64,000 bases of DNA from JALQUO01 sp964529685 (GTDB taxonomy: Bacteria; Pseudomonadota; Alphaproteobacteria; Rickettsiales; Midichloriaceae), in the NCBI GenBank assembly GCA_964529685.1, contig CAZGZC010000001.1, positions 372,001-436,000 on the forward strand, written 5' to 3'. The position numbers were made by a program, and so were the translations under genes. Below, piece by piece: positions 26,387-35,493 of the stretch. Numbering within the stretch: the first letter of the stretch is position 1; each line of letters starts with the position of its first letter. The notes beneath the pieces are model-generated. The model searched no databases, was not told where the DNA came from, and saw only the letters and a list, made by a program, of their open reading frames with translations.

Positions 26387-27091
26387 TTATTGAGCCTCAT
26401 TGACTTTGAAATCCTGTATTTCAAGTAAAGTTTTTTGTTTTTCAAGTTGAGAACTATTGCGAATCTTATAACCTATATTTTCAACATCTGCAATATCTTT
26501 TCCATATAATTTACCAAAATTCTTTGAATGATCGATCATAATTACTATCCCTCCGTTAGCTAAATGAGTGCTAATTATATTTTCAACTATAGTAATCGAG
26601 TTTTGATCTAAATGAGTGAAAGGCTCATCTAAAAGCCAAATTCTTGCTTTTTGCAGAAGCAATCTCGCAAGGATAACTCTCTTTTTCAGACCCTTTGATA
26701 GAAATTTGATTTGTGTTTCAAGATAATCATCTAGACCAACAGTATGACAAGCAGCTGGGAGAAGCATTTCATTACCATATAGTTTACTCCAGAAATTTAG
26801 AGTTTCGTATACTGTAAAGTGCTCAATGACTTGCTCTTTATCAGAAATATAAAGAATAATTTGTTTATACTCATCTATAAAATCGTCGATATCGCAACTA
26901 TTATAAGAAATACTTCCGTCATTAGAAATATCAAGTCTTGCAATGCACCTAATAAGAGATGTTTTACCAGTCCCGTTCTCACCAATTATCTGTATAAAAC
27001 CGCCTGGCATGACTGAGAAACCTAGATTTTTAATAATGATTTTACCTCCTTTGAAAATAGTAAGCGCATCACAAATAAGAGAGTTTTTCAT
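26387..27091 (-). CDS. ccmA: Heme exporter ATP-binding protein CcmA
   Basis: ABC ATPase of the CcmAB exporter of system I cytochrome c maturation, which would serve the cytochrome c1 encoded near 50.5 kb. The 234-residue protein has Walker A GENGTGKTS, the CcmA-like signature LSKGLKKRVILARLLL, Walker B IWLLDEPFTHLD and an H-loop replacement IMIDHSK. The short DISNDGSISYNSCDID segment and overall size match CcmA rather than importer ATPases. Other ccm genes are elsewhere; scattering of ccm genes is normal in Rickettsiales. Confidence 0.88.
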   Translation of the reverse strand: MKNSLICDALTIFKGGKIIIKNLGFSVMPGGFIQIIGENGTGKTSLIRCIARLDISNDGSISYNSCDIDDFIDEYKQIILYISDKEQVIEHFTVYETLNFWSKLYGNEMLLPAACHTVGLDDYLETQIKFLSKGLKKRVILARLLLQKARIWLLDEPFTHLDQNSITIVENIISTHLANGGIVIMIDHSKNFGKLYGKDIADVENIGYKIRNSSQLEKQKTLLEIQDFKVNEAQ

Positions 27092-27516
27092 ATCTATATC
27101 ATAGACCTAAAGATATTTTAACACAAATCCACTCTTTTACAAAAAGGTTTATTACGACTTATTTTAAAGACAAATCATTAATACTTTCAATGCAATTATC
27201 TGCAAGTCTTTAACCAGTAGTACTAACTAACTTTGTTTTCTCAAGTATAGTTCTTCTCTTATTATCTTGTAGTGCTAATACTAATTTTAGTACTATATAA
27301 AGTATATAGAAAGCGTGTTATTTGCAGATTCTTTACTGTGAAAGGTATTTCCATGTTTATTTTTTGCTGCATGTTTTGAAAGCCATCATGGTGAGTATCA
27401 GTTTCAGCTTTAAACAAAGCTCCATATTTTCCTTTTAAGAATTTGTTCATTGTTTTAAGTTTTATTTTTTATTGACTCTAGAATGATAAACTTATTAGAG
27501 CATCAGTTCAAATTTT
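27092..27516. other. Gene-poor spacer between ccmA and glpX
   Basis: A 425-base stretch. Its only open frame of note is the 62-codon minus-strand frame at 27262-27450, listed separately. The rest is AT-rich with no RNA gene, repeat or terminator that I can recognise. Confidence 0.6.
27262..27450 (-). CDS. Small hypothetical protein or gene remnant
   Basis: A 62-codon frame beginning MNKFLKGKYGALFKAETD and ending KISISTTR. It lies alone in the ccmA-glpX spacer, on the strand of both neighbours. I recognise no family. The first 30 residues look protein-like (charged and mixed) while the C-terminus is Ser/Thr-rich, so it may be the preserved 5' end of a decayed gene. No ribosome binding site is evident, but few genes here have one. 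Low confidence that it is expressed. Confidence 0.25.
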   Translation of the reverse strand: MNKFLKGKYGALFKAETDTHHDGFQNMQQKINMEIPFTVKNLQITRFLYTLYSTKISISTTR

Positions 27517-28440
27517 TTAACATCTATTAGTCAAAATGCGTCTATTAAGTATATTACCAGTTGAATTTCTATAGATACAAATTGTATCGATCATGCAGTT
27601 ATCAGCACCACTAAGTAGTTCACCTGGTGTAATACCACTTATAATAAATGCTAGCTCTCCATTGCGAGACATTTCTTCCTGAGAGAATTTACTATCTATA
27701 TCGCAATCTATCATGGAAGCAGCTCTTTTTCTTTCTGATTCATTTTTAAAGAGCAATTTACTTTCCATTTTACCACCAAGCATTGAAATAGCAGCTGCAG
27801 CGATAACTCCTTCTGGCGCACCTCCAATTCCCATATAAATATCTACTCCACTACCAGCCATGCAGGCCATGATAGCGACAGCGATGTCACCATCAGAAAT
27901 AAGCTTTATTTTTGCACCAGCAGATAATATTTCATTCACCAATTCTGAATGTCTGTCTCTATCTAGCACTGCAACAGTTATATTAGAGATATCAACTCCT
28001 TGTGATGTACTCACGGCAATTAAATTTTCTTCCACCGAAGCATCTAGATCTACTTCATGACAAGCAGATGCGATTTTCTTCATATATACATCTGGTGCCG
28101 CTAGTAAATGACCTTTCTCAGCAACTACCATTGCCACCATAGAACCTCCATCTCCTTTTGCACAGCGAGTTGTACACTCTAATGGATCAACAGCAATATC
28201 ATATTTTACATCACCTTTGCTAGCACCAACCACTTCACCTATGAATAGCATCGGAGCTTCGTCTCTCTCACCTTCTCCTATGATAACTTTTCCTTTAAAA
28301 TCGATTTTATTAAAACCTGCTCTCATACTATTAACTGCAGCAGCATCAGCAGCAATCTGGTCATTCTTTCCAACAAGTTTAGATGCAGCAATTGCTGTTT
28401 CTTCACTAACTTGAATTAAATCTAAAATAATGTTTTTCAT
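27517..28440 (-). CDS. glpX: Class II fructose-1,6-bisphosphatase
   Basis: Gluconeogenic enzyme converting fructose-1,6-bisphosphate to fructose-6-phosphate. ATG at 28440 (MKNIILDLIQVSEETAIAAS) gives 307 residues and the usual GlpX N-terminus; an upstream ATG at 28482 adds 14 unlike residues. Motifs are KNDQIAADAAAVNSMR, IGEGERDEAPMLFIGE, the metal/phosphate loop DPLECTTRCAKG and GIGGAPEGVIAAAA. The product feeds Pgi and GlmS, both encoded in this window. It is divergent from hpf. Confidence 0.96.
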   Translation of the reverse strand: MKNIILDLIQVSEETAIAASKLVGKNDQIAADAAAVNSMRAGFNKIDFKGKVIIGEGERDEAPMLFIGEVVGASKGDVKYDIAVDPLECTTRCAKGDGGSMVAMVVAEKGHLLAAPDVYMKKIASACHEVDLDASVEENLIAVSTSQGVDISNITVAVLDRDRHSELVNEILSAGAKIKLISDGDIAVAIMACMAGSGVDIYMGIGGAPEGVIAAAAISMLGGKMESKLLFKNESERKRAASMIDCDIDSKFSQEEMSRNGELAFIISGITPGELLSGADNCMIDTICIYRNSTGNILNRRILTNRC

Positions 28441-28670
28441 AATTTTTTCATTTAACTTTAAGCCATGAAAGAATTTTTGCAAACTTGTTCAGTGTATTAG
28501 ATAACAAAAAGTTGATTTATATCAGATAACTAGTTTTGAGTAATTTAAAACTGTATCTTTTCTATCACTAGAGAGATTTTTCTCCTAATACTTGATTGTT
28601 TTTTTTATCTTTTTCTATTAAAATTTTTTTTGTGGTAATCCACGCTATATCAAACAAAAAAATATTTGTG

Positions 28671-29279
28671 ATGAATATAATCGTATCTGGAAAACACCTA
28701 GAAGTAGGTGAAGCTCTCCGCTCTCACGCAGCTGCTATGCTTCAAAGACATGTTAAAAAATACTTCAATAATGCTGTTGATGCTAATATAATGCTTAGCA
28801 AGCAAGCTGATTTTTTCCATACCCATGTCACTGTTAATGATGGCACTGGAACTCATTTCTTGGTCAATGGAGATGGAGATGATGCTGATGCTTACAGAAG
28901 TGTTGATAAGGCAGTAAGAAAAATTGAGATACAACTTGAAAGATATAAAACTAGAATTAAAAATCACAGAAAACTGAACTTTAGTAAAGTACCAATAGAT
29001 GCTCGTAAATATGTCATTAACGATTTTCCTCAAGAAGAATCAGCTATTGATGATGTTACTTCGGAAGAAGTAGGTCCAACTATTATAGCAGAGAAACAAA
29101 TATCTGTACCGATCTTATCAGTCAGAGATGCTGTAATGTATATGAATCTCCAGAATATCCCAGCAATACTATTTATCAATTCTATTAATAATAAATTGAA
29201 TATGGTCTATAATCGCTCAGATAGCAATGTAGCTTGGGTTGATACAAGTATTGATTTTACAGAAAATATCAATCAATAG
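28671..29279 (+). CDS. hpf: Ribosome hibernation promoting factor, long form
   Basis: Dimerises and silences 70S ribosomes. ATG at 28671 gives 202 residues starting MNIIVSGKHLEVGEALRSHA, the usual start; an upstream in-frame ATG at 28596 adds a hydrophobic stretch and is unlikely. The N-terminal S30AE domain (to about residue 100) is followed by the long-form C-terminal domain: PILSVRDAVMYMNLQNIPAI, LNMVYNRSDSNVAWVDT. The last 80 bases belong to a 193-bp tandem duplication, and a second copy of the C-terminus lies downstream without its gene body. Confidence 0.94.
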   Translation: MNIIVSGKHLEVGEALRSHAAAMLQRHVKKYFNNAVDANIMLSKQADFFHTHVTVNDGTGTHFLVNGDGDDADAYRSVDKAVRKIEIQLERYKTRIKNHRKLNFSKVPIDARKYVINDFPQEESAIDDVTSEEVGPTIIAEKQISVPILSVRDAVMYMNLQNIPAILFINSINNKLNMVYNRSDSNVAWVDTSIDFTENINQ

Positions 29280-29582
29280 TCTTTACTTGTATTTTCCAAG
29301 AAATTTACCTATCTCATCCTGTGAGATATTATTCTTTATAAGATCAGAAATATTCTCGATCACAAAATTAATCATTTTTTCAACTAAAGTGAATATGGTC
29401 TATAATCGCTCAGATAGCAATGTAGCTTGGGTTGATACAAGTATTGATTTTACAGAAAATATCAATCAATAGTCTTTACTTGTATTTTCCAAGAAATTTA
29501 CCTATCTCATCCTGTGAGATATTATTCTTTATAAGATCAGAAATATTCTCGATCACAAAATTAATCATTTTTTCAACTAAAG
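29197..29582. repeat. Perfect 193-bp tandem duplication across the hpf/pth junction
   Basis: Bases 29197-29389 are repeated at 29390-29582 and I find no mismatch by eye. The unit holds the last 27 codons of hpf plus its stop, a short spacer and the last 35 or so codons of the convergent pth plus its stop. Copy 1 completes hpf and copy 2 completes pth, so both genes stay intact. The inner halves (29280-29475) are orphan 3' ends. Perfect identity means a very recent event or a local assembly error. Confidence 0.93.
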
Positions 29583-30021
29583 GTAGTTCATCTTGTTTGA
29601 AGTTCTGTAGTACATAATCTGCAACATCTTCATAATAAGGACGATCTACTCCTAATCTTATTCTAATGTAGTTAGACCCTATATGTTGATCTATTGATTT
29701 GAGACCATTATGCCCACCATTACCCCCACCAATTTTCACCTTAATTTTTCCAAGCTTAAGATCTATATCATCATGGATTACAAATATGTTAGTTGTTGGA
29801 ATTTTATAAAATCTAGATATTTGTCCAACAGATTCACCGCTTTTATTCATATAAATCTGTGGCATTACGAGAATTATGCCATCATGAATTGTATAAAAAG
29901 AAGAGAATTTTTTCTGCAACTGCACTCTTCTAGTCATTTTCTCAATAACCATAAACCCTATATTATGTCTAGTTTTGCTATATTGATCGCCTGGATTACC
30001 AAGGCCAACTAATAAATTCAT
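29476..30021 (-). CDS. pth: Peptidyl-tRNA hydrolase
   Basis: Releases tRNA from stalled peptidyl-tRNA. The 181-residue protein shows MNLLVGLGNPGDQYSKTRHNIGF, with the catalytic His20 and the Asn motif, then MPQIYMNKSGESV, IHDDIDLKLGKIKVKIGGG and HNGLKSIDQHIG. It is complete and of normal length. Its 3' end lies in the second copy of the 193-bp duplication. The usual neighbour rplY is in the window but about 3 kb away. It is convergent with hpf. Confidence 0.96.
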   Translation of the reverse strand: MNLLVGLGNPGDQYSKTRHNIGFMVIEKMTRRVQLQKKFSSFYTIHDGIILVMPQIYMNKSGESVGQISRFYKIPTTNIFVIHDDIDLKLGKIKVKIGGGNGGHNGLKSIDQHIGSNYIRIRLGVDRPYYEDVADYVLQNFKQDELPLVEKMINFVIENISDLIKNNISQDEIGKFLGKYK

Positions 30022-30113
30022 AATTTTTTTTAATAAAATGATTTGATTTTTAGTATAATCTTAATAAATCTATAATAGAATATTCCCTATAAAGAGAAAA
30101 TTAAATTTAAAAA

Positions 30114-31529
30114 ATGTTAAACCAATTATTATTACAAGGATTCAACTTATATCTAGATCCACTTGTTGAGAGGGGGTGTGGAGATAGTAAAATCAAAGAA
30201 TTTGGATTTAAAGCTTTGATAACAGCTAGCTCAGCTTTAGTAAGCTATGGTTTATTTAGTGTTAATGAGTTTGGAGCTAAGATTTTTCATAGTTTCTCAA
30301 GCATTGTATTAGGAAGTATTATTACAGACAATATTGGAAAATTCTTGGCAACCTCTGAAGAATGGATTGCTGATAAGTTAGAAGAATATGATGGATACGA
30401 TCAATATGCAGATTTGATTGCTCCTGCATTGCATATAAGTGCCGGTATTTGTTTAAGGCAAGTAGCTGGCTTATCTACAAACATTCCAGGTTTTACAAGC
30501 TGGATGGAATCAAAAGATACTTCAATTGGAAGTCTTGAGATTCAAACAAATAGAGTATCAATAACTGATGATTCACCAAAAGGATGTTTGGCTAAGATTT
30601 GCAGCAGAATAGGGAGTGCATTTGGTAGTGTTATTAAGCTTGGGCAGAGCATTCAATATACTGAAGGTCACTTAGTCTCTAATAGCCTTGACATAGCTGG
30701 TGGTAATTTTTTACTCAACGGTGTTATTAAATTTGTTACAAATATTACCGGTGCAGTATTGGGCCGCTTTACAAGTTCTAATGAGTTATCTGTATATGAT
30801 ATAAAAAATATTCTTAAAGCACAGATTCCTGCAGCAGAATATAATAGAGCCGAAGTTAAAGCTCAAGCAGAACAGATCTTTGCTAAATTTCAGCAGTCTG
30901 AACAGTATTATTTGAAACAAAAACCGGAGATTCAAGAAAAGATTGATATAGTTACTGGTTTATACAATAAAAATCTTGGGCTTGCTATAAAAGTTCAATA
31001 TGGCTCAGCGCTTTCTAGTAATCCTAAGCAATTAGAAAAATTAGAAGTTTTATCTGAGAAATTGATGACAAATCAAATAATAGAGAGGCTATTGAATGCT
31101 CGTAAATGCTATGGTGAAATTAAGCAACTAGAAGAAAGTGGTATTACAATAAGTGCGGATAACCAAAATAAATGTCGAGAATTTAGCAAACTGAAACTTG
31201 GAACTGAAATTAAAACTTTTGGCAATGTGACTTCTAATGAAGAAGCTACACACTTAGATCTATTCTCAAGAGCAACAGAGTTAGAGTTAATGCATAAATT
31301 AGCGATAGGAGACTTAGCAGCTAGAAATATTTCTCATATTACATGCGATCCCCAACAAACTGCTCTTGCAAAATACCTTGCAACACAAGAACTAAATAAT
31401 GCAACAAAAGGTTTTTCTCCTCAAGAAGCGGCTGAGTATAAAAATCTATTCAGTGCTTGTTTTGAGAATGAACTACTTTTCAGTATGTTCATGCAAAATC
31501 AATCAGAAGCTGCTTATGAGCTTGCCTAG
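30114..31529 (+). CDS. Hypothetical protein, probable membrane-associated, lineage-specific
   Basis: A 471-residue protein I do not recognise. The N-terminal 140 residues hold hydrophobic stretches (about 29-48 FGFKALITASSALVSYGLFS, 58-75, 103-120) and read as membrane segments. A second Gly-rich hydrophobic zone lies at about 190-225 (GNFLLNGVIKFVTNITGAVLG). The C-terminal half is helical and charged, rich in Glu, Lys and Gln. There is no signal peptidase site. It lies between pth and the DUF155 gene, with which it is convergent. The layout would fit a membrane-inserting secreted protein, but nothing proves that. Confidence 0.65.
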   Translation: MLNQLLLQGFNLYLDPLVERGCGDSKIKEFGFKALITASSALVSYGLFSVNEFGAKIFHSFSSIVLGSIITDNIGKFLATSEEWIADKLEEYDGYDQYADLIAPALHISAGICLRQVAGLSTNIPGFTSWMESKDTSIGSLEIQTNRVSITDDSPKGCLAKICSRIGSAFGSVIKLGQSIQYTEGHLVSNSLDIAGGNFLLNGVIKFVTNITGAVLGRFTSSNELSVYDIKNILKAQIPAAEYNRAEVKAQAEQIFAKFQQSEQYYLKQKPEIQEKIDIVTGLYNKNLGLAIKVQYGSALSSNPKQLEKLEVLSEKLMTNQIIERLLNARKCYGEIKQLEESGITISADNQNKCREFSKLKLGTEIKTFGNVTSNEEATHLDLFSRATELELMHKLAIGDLAARNISHITCDPQQTALAKYLATQELNNATKGFSPQEAAEYKNLFSACFENELLFSMFMQNQSEAAYELA

Positions 31530-32356
31530 TGAATCATCAGTTCAAATATCCCTATACAAACTTCAATAAAGATCAGTAATATAACTACTATCTCTAACCT
31601 AGATGAATGAGCATGCTTTAGCTCATCTGACAAAATACTGTATAGATCCCTCATGATATCAAGCTTTGTATTGAGAACATGTATCCTTTGAGTTAAATCA
31701 AGGAACTTCAGTGACATTTCATAGAACTGCTCATATCTAGGATGCTTCCAGAAAAACTCCGGAGTATCTAAAATATTGTTATTAAGATTTATATAGTTCC
31801 TCTCAGCAAATAGTGAGCCAATTTTCTTTGAAAGGCCCGCTTTTGATAGGGATATTTTACCAGAGTTAATCAATTCAGCAGGAATAGCTTTATTTTCTTC
31901 AATAGTTTTATCAACCGATTCTTCAAATACACTTAATTTAACTGATTGAGATAATCCATAAGAGAAAGATAATTTTGTAAGTTGAACATTTTCATCTTTA
32001 TTGATCATGATTACATCATTTTCCATATCAATATATGAATGAGTATCTTGTGAAATAAGAGTATATCTACATATATCTGAAATAGCCTGTTTTAGAGGCT
32101 CAGAAGAAAATTCCTCGAAGTTATTAATTATTTCTGATATTTCTCCATCATCTATTCCCCAGAAAACTATACATCCGTAGCTAAATACAACTACATCGAA
32201 TTGACTATCACCTATATCATACTTAAAATGAAGAGCTTCTTTATTAAAAATTCTACTCTTAATTGATTTTCCTCTAAGATAGTCTGCAATATCTATTAAG
32301 TTGTAGTTGTTACATAGACAGTAGAACTTACAGTCTATTATTTTATCATCTGACAT
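31526..32356 (-). CDS. RMND1/YagE family (DUF155) membrane protein
   Basis: A 276-residue protein with the DUF155 layout. An N-terminal domain has FDVVVFSYGCIVFWGIDD, then LTKLSFSYGLSQSVKLSVFEE and FAERNYINLNNNILDTPEFFWKHPRYE. A helical region (LNTKLDIMRDLYSILSDEL) and a single C-terminal membrane anchor (VVILLIFIEVCIGIFELMI) complete it. Eukaryotic relatives RMD1/RMND1 are mitochondrial and support mitochondrial translation; the bacterial role is unknown. The family is widespread in Rickettsiales. It overlaps the end of the preceding gene by 4 bases, tail to tail. Confidence 0.85.
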   Translation of the reverse strand: MSDDKIIDCKFYCLCNNYNLIDIADYLRGKSIKSRIFNKEALHFKYDIGDSQFDVVVFSYGCIVFWGIDDGEISEIINNFEEFSSEPLKQAISDICRYTLISQDTHSYIDMENDVIMINKDENVQLTKLSFSYGLSQSVKLSVFEESVDKTIEENKAIPAELINSGKISLSKAGLSKKIGSLFAERNYINLNNNILDTPEFFWKHPRYEQFYEMSLKFLDLTQRIHVLNTKLDIMRDLYSILSDELKHAHSSRLEIVVILLIFIEVCIGIFELMIH

Positions 32357-32500
32357 ATTTTTGCTTGAAAAAGTTTTTTAAATCTATAAAATTGAATATG
32401 TTTTTATATAAAATCAACATAAAATTTCAGAAAATTATATACATATCTGGAAGATAAAACAAACTACTTTGCATATAACTCATAAGAAAAACTTTAAAAG

Positions 32501-33931
32501 ATGAATTTAGGTCGCGAACTAAGGAAACAATTCATGGCATCTTGCCTAGCTCTATTAGCAGCTACAGCACCTGTTTATGTACAAGCTGAGCCATCATCTA
32601 TGCCAGATGTTGTTGAGAAGATAACACCTGCAGTTGTAAATATATCAACTACTCAAAAGCCGAAGGAGAAGAAGCAGCAAAGTAATATGCCAGCTACTCC
32701 TTACGATCTATTTAGGGACTTTTTAGAGAAAGAGTTTGGTATGCCTGAACAGATGAGGAAGCTTACATCTCTCGGCTCAGGATTTATAATATCTGAGGAT
32801 GGTTATATTGTAACTAATTACCATGTAGTAAATGGTGCACAGGAGATAGAGGTAATGCTTGCAAATGATGAAAATAAAAATTATCCAGCGAAGGTTATTG
32901 GGGTTGATCAGAAAACTGACTTGGCATTACTCAAGATAGATTTGCCTCAGAAGCTGAGCTATCTTGAATTTGGAGATTCAGAAGCAGCTAGAGTTGCTTC
33001 TTCAGTAATAGCAGTTGGGAATCCATTTGGCTTAGGAGGAACAGTAACTTCGGGCATAATTTCAGCGAAAGCAAGATATATTACAGGCGAAACGTTTGAC
33101 AACTACATACAGACAGATGCTGCAATAAATAGTGGTAACTCAGGCGGCCCTCTATGTGATGGGACAAGTGGTAAAGTGCTAGGTGTTAACTCAGTGATTT
33201 TAAGTCCATCAGGTGGTAATATTGGAATAGGGTTTGCAATACCAGCATCGATAGTCAAGCCAGTAATAATGGAGTTGAAAGCAAACGGTAAAATAGTACG
33301 CGGATGGCTAGGATTGATGGTACAACCAGTAGATGATAATATCGCGAAAGCTATGGGATTAGATTCATCTAAGGGCGCATTAGTAGCAAGTATAATTGAT
33401 GGCAGTCCGGCTAATAAGGCTGGATTAAAGGTTGGAGATGTAATTGTGAAATTTGATGGCAAACCAGTTGATACTATCAATAAACTACCTAGGATTGTTA
33501 GTGAGACTCCTGTAAACAAAAGTGTCGAGATGGAAGTATTTCGAGATGGTAAGGTACAGACTTTATCTGCAGTAGTTGCTAAGCCAGAGAAAGATGATCC
33601 ATTTACAAAAGATCAAGACAAAAGTGATAAGTCAGAGAAATTAGTTCTTGGTGTGAAAGTCTCAAGCATTACAGATGAAGCCAGAATGGCTTTCCAGATA
33701 AATAGTAGTGTTAAAGGTGTGGTAGTAATTGACATAGAGAAATCATCAATCCTAGCTTTTACAGGTATTAGAACTGGAGACGTAATTGTTAGTATTAACC
33801 AGAAGCAAGTTAACAGTGTAGATGACTTTGAAAAAGCTTTTGATGAAATTAAGAGAAAAGGGAAGGGATCAGCAGTTCTACTAGTATCCAGACGCGGTAT
33901 AAATCAATTTATCGGAATTGAATTGAAATGA
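32501..33931 (+). CDS. htrA: Periplasmic serine protease DegP/HtrA
   Basis: Envelope quality-control protease and chaperone, 476 residues. A signal peptide covers about residues 1-29 (ATAPVYVQAE). The trypsin-like domain has His108 (TNYHVV), Asp140 (KTDLALLK) and Ser214 (NSGNSGGPL). Two PDZ domains follow (about residues 265-360 and 375-470), as in DegP/DegQ. It stands alone with a 144-base upstream spacer, so it probably has its own promoter. HtrA is an immunodominant antigen in several Rickettsiales (established for the family). Confidence 0.96.
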   Translation: MNLGRELRKQFMASCLALLAATAPVYVQAEPSSMPDVVEKITPAVVNISTTQKPKEKKQQSNMPATPYDLFRDFLEKEFGMPEQMRKLTSLGSGFIISEDGYIVTNYHVVNGAQEIEVMLANDENKNYPAKVIGVDQKTDLALLKIDLPQKLSYLEFGDSEAARVASSVIAVGNPFGLGGTVTSGIISAKARYITGETFDNYIQTDAAINSGNSGGPLCDGTSGKVLGVNSVILSPSGGNIGIGFAIPASIVKPVIMELKANGKIVRGWLGLMVQPVDDNIAKAMGLDSSKGALVASIIDGSPANKAGLKVGDVIVKFDGKPVDTINKLPRIVSETPVNKSVEMEVFRDGKVQTLSAVVAKPEKDDPFTKDQDKSDKSEKLVLGVKVSSITDEARMAFQINSSVKGVVVIDIEKSSILAFTGIRTGDVIVSINQKQVNSVDDFEKAFDEIKRKGKGSAVLLVSRRGINQFIGIELK

Positions 33932-33977
33932 TCAATTACATGTAGTAAGATGGGGAAAAATATCAAAAATTAAATTT

Positions 33978-34235
33978 ATGAATAAATCAGAAATCATTTC
34001 TCAGTTCGCTACTGCGCCAAGTGATACTGGTTCACCAGAAGTACAATGTGCAATTTTAACTGAGAAAATCAATCTTCTTACAATACATCTGAAGGCTAAT
34101 AAGAAAGACTTCCAAACTCGTCGTGGTCTCATCACTATGGTTGTAAAGAGAAGACGCCTGCTAAACTACCTACAAAAAAAGGATGCTAAACGTCACAAAG
34201 AATTGATGATGAAACTCAATCTAACTAAGAACTAA
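33978..34235 (+). CDS. rpsO: 30S ribosomal protein S15
   Basis: Binds the central domain of 16S rRNA. The 85-residue protein has DTGSPEVQCAILTEKI, the conserved LTIHLKANKKDFQTRRGL and RRRLLNYLQKKD. pnp normally follows rpsO in Proteobacteria; here the next gene is an unrelated hypothetical after about 195 bases, so that linkage is lost. It follows htrA by 46 bases. Confidence 0.97.
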   Translation: MNKSEIISQFATAPSDTGSPEVQCAILTEKINLLTIHLKANKKDFQTRRGLITMVVKRRRLLNYLQKKDAKRHKELMMKLNLTKN

Positions 34236-34430
34236 AAATCTTTTTAGTCCAGATCAGTAAGTTTTCACCTAATTAGATGAGCAAAAATTTAATATAAGTT
34301 TAATAATTTGAAAATTTTCTTAAGTTTTTCTGTGAATCTACTTCAATTTTGTTTGCTATATTAAAAAACTTCATGTAAATTTCTATTTTGAATGCAGTTA
34401 TTCATCAAATAAAATAAATAAAAATAAAAT

Positions 34431-35456
34431 ATGGCTATAACACGAGCGGCACTTGCACAGATCAAAGACAAACTACTAGCAATTGCAGGACATTTAAGAA
34501 TTAATCCACTAAATGCACTCAATAGCGGAGAGGATAACCTGGCAAATCTCAAAAATCAGATCTGCGGAGATGGAAATTTTCCTGGGACAGAAGTAAGAAA
34601 ACTCACAAACAATGAGTGGAATGATTTAAATTTGGAAGTGGATCATGATGCAGATGTTACTGCAGAGGCTGCAACTGAATTAGTAATAGCTCATCTTTCT
34701 TTCGCAATAGAGAAAATTACTACTTGTTTTAATTTAAATGATGCAGCGCTTGGCAAAATTAATGATTCAGAGTTTTTGCTAGGAGAATCTCTAGATGATC
34801 TAAAGACATACAAGAATAATGCAAATCTATTACACGAAAAGTATCTAGAGGCAATGGATTTTGCAGCTGTTATAGGCATAAGTGAAGATAATATAGAGAT
34901 ATACCGCAATACTATAAGTAAATTAAACTCAGAAAATGTAGAATCTCTTGGTGAGAATTTCAAGACAGCATTAGATAAGATCAATCAAATCAAGCTAAGT
35001 CTAAATAAACTCAATCCACAAAATTTAGTTGTGGCATTCAACGAGGCAGTCGGAGTGGATGAATTTGTAAATCGATTAAAAAATGATCTAGGTGAAATTC
35101 TTTCAAAAGATATTTTGCAGGACGGCAACACTCGGAAGGTTGACTTCAACCTTGCTGCACGTGAACTATATGATTCTTTTACAAAAGTTGCTCCTGATCA
35201 TGATTTAAATCTTATACCTTCTACCTTGGAATCTGTTAAGGCTTTTATTGGTACTTTAATTAAACATGCATTAATCATTCCAGCTGTTCTTGAGTATCTT
35301 GGTGTTGCTAAGGACTCCTTACAATCTAATAGGGCTAAGAAAAATGAAGCTAGTGAAGCTGCTCAAAAATTTGTAGAAGTAGTTCGTCGTACTGGTCCTG
35401 AGAACCAATTGATAACAAACGAAGCTAAGAACTGCAGCATTTCTCTTAGTGTCTAA
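34431..35456 (+). CDS. Hypothetical helical protein, lineage-specific
   Basis: A 341-residue protein I do not recognise. It starts MAITRAALAQIKDKLLAIAG and looks almost wholly helical, rich in Leu, Asn, Glu and Lys, with no signal peptide or clear membrane segment. A mildly hydrophobic stretch lies at about 280-300 (AFIGTLIKHALIIPAVLEYL). It sits alone between rpsO and the D-alanyl-D-alanine carboxypeptidase with spacers of about 195 and 37 bases. A cytosolic or exported effector-like role is possible but unsupported. Confidence 0.65.
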   Translation: MAITRAALAQIKDKLLAIAGHLRINPLNALNSGEDNLANLKNQICGDGNFPGTEVRKLTNNEWNDLNLEVDHDADVTAEAATELVIAHLSFAIEKITTCFNLNDAALGKINDSEFLLGESLDDLKTYKNNANLLHEKYLEAMDFAAVIGISEDNIEIYRNTISKLNSENVESLGENFKTALDKINQIKLSLNKLNPQNLVVAFNEAVGVDEFVNRLKNDLGEILSKDILQDGNTRKVDFNLAARELYDSFTKVAPDHDLNLIPSTLESVKAFIGTLIKHALIIPAVLEYLGVAKDSLQSNRAKKNEASEAAQKFVEVVRRTGPENQLITNEAKNCSISLSV

Positions 35457-35493
35457 CCTGCTTGATTCTGTAGTATTTTTTGTTTAAAGTTAG

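Noticed and set aside
29239..29617. Two plus-strand frames starting MIQVLILQKISINSLYLYFP
   Set aside because: Both are by-products of the 193-bp duplication, antisense to the end of pth, and carry no gene body.
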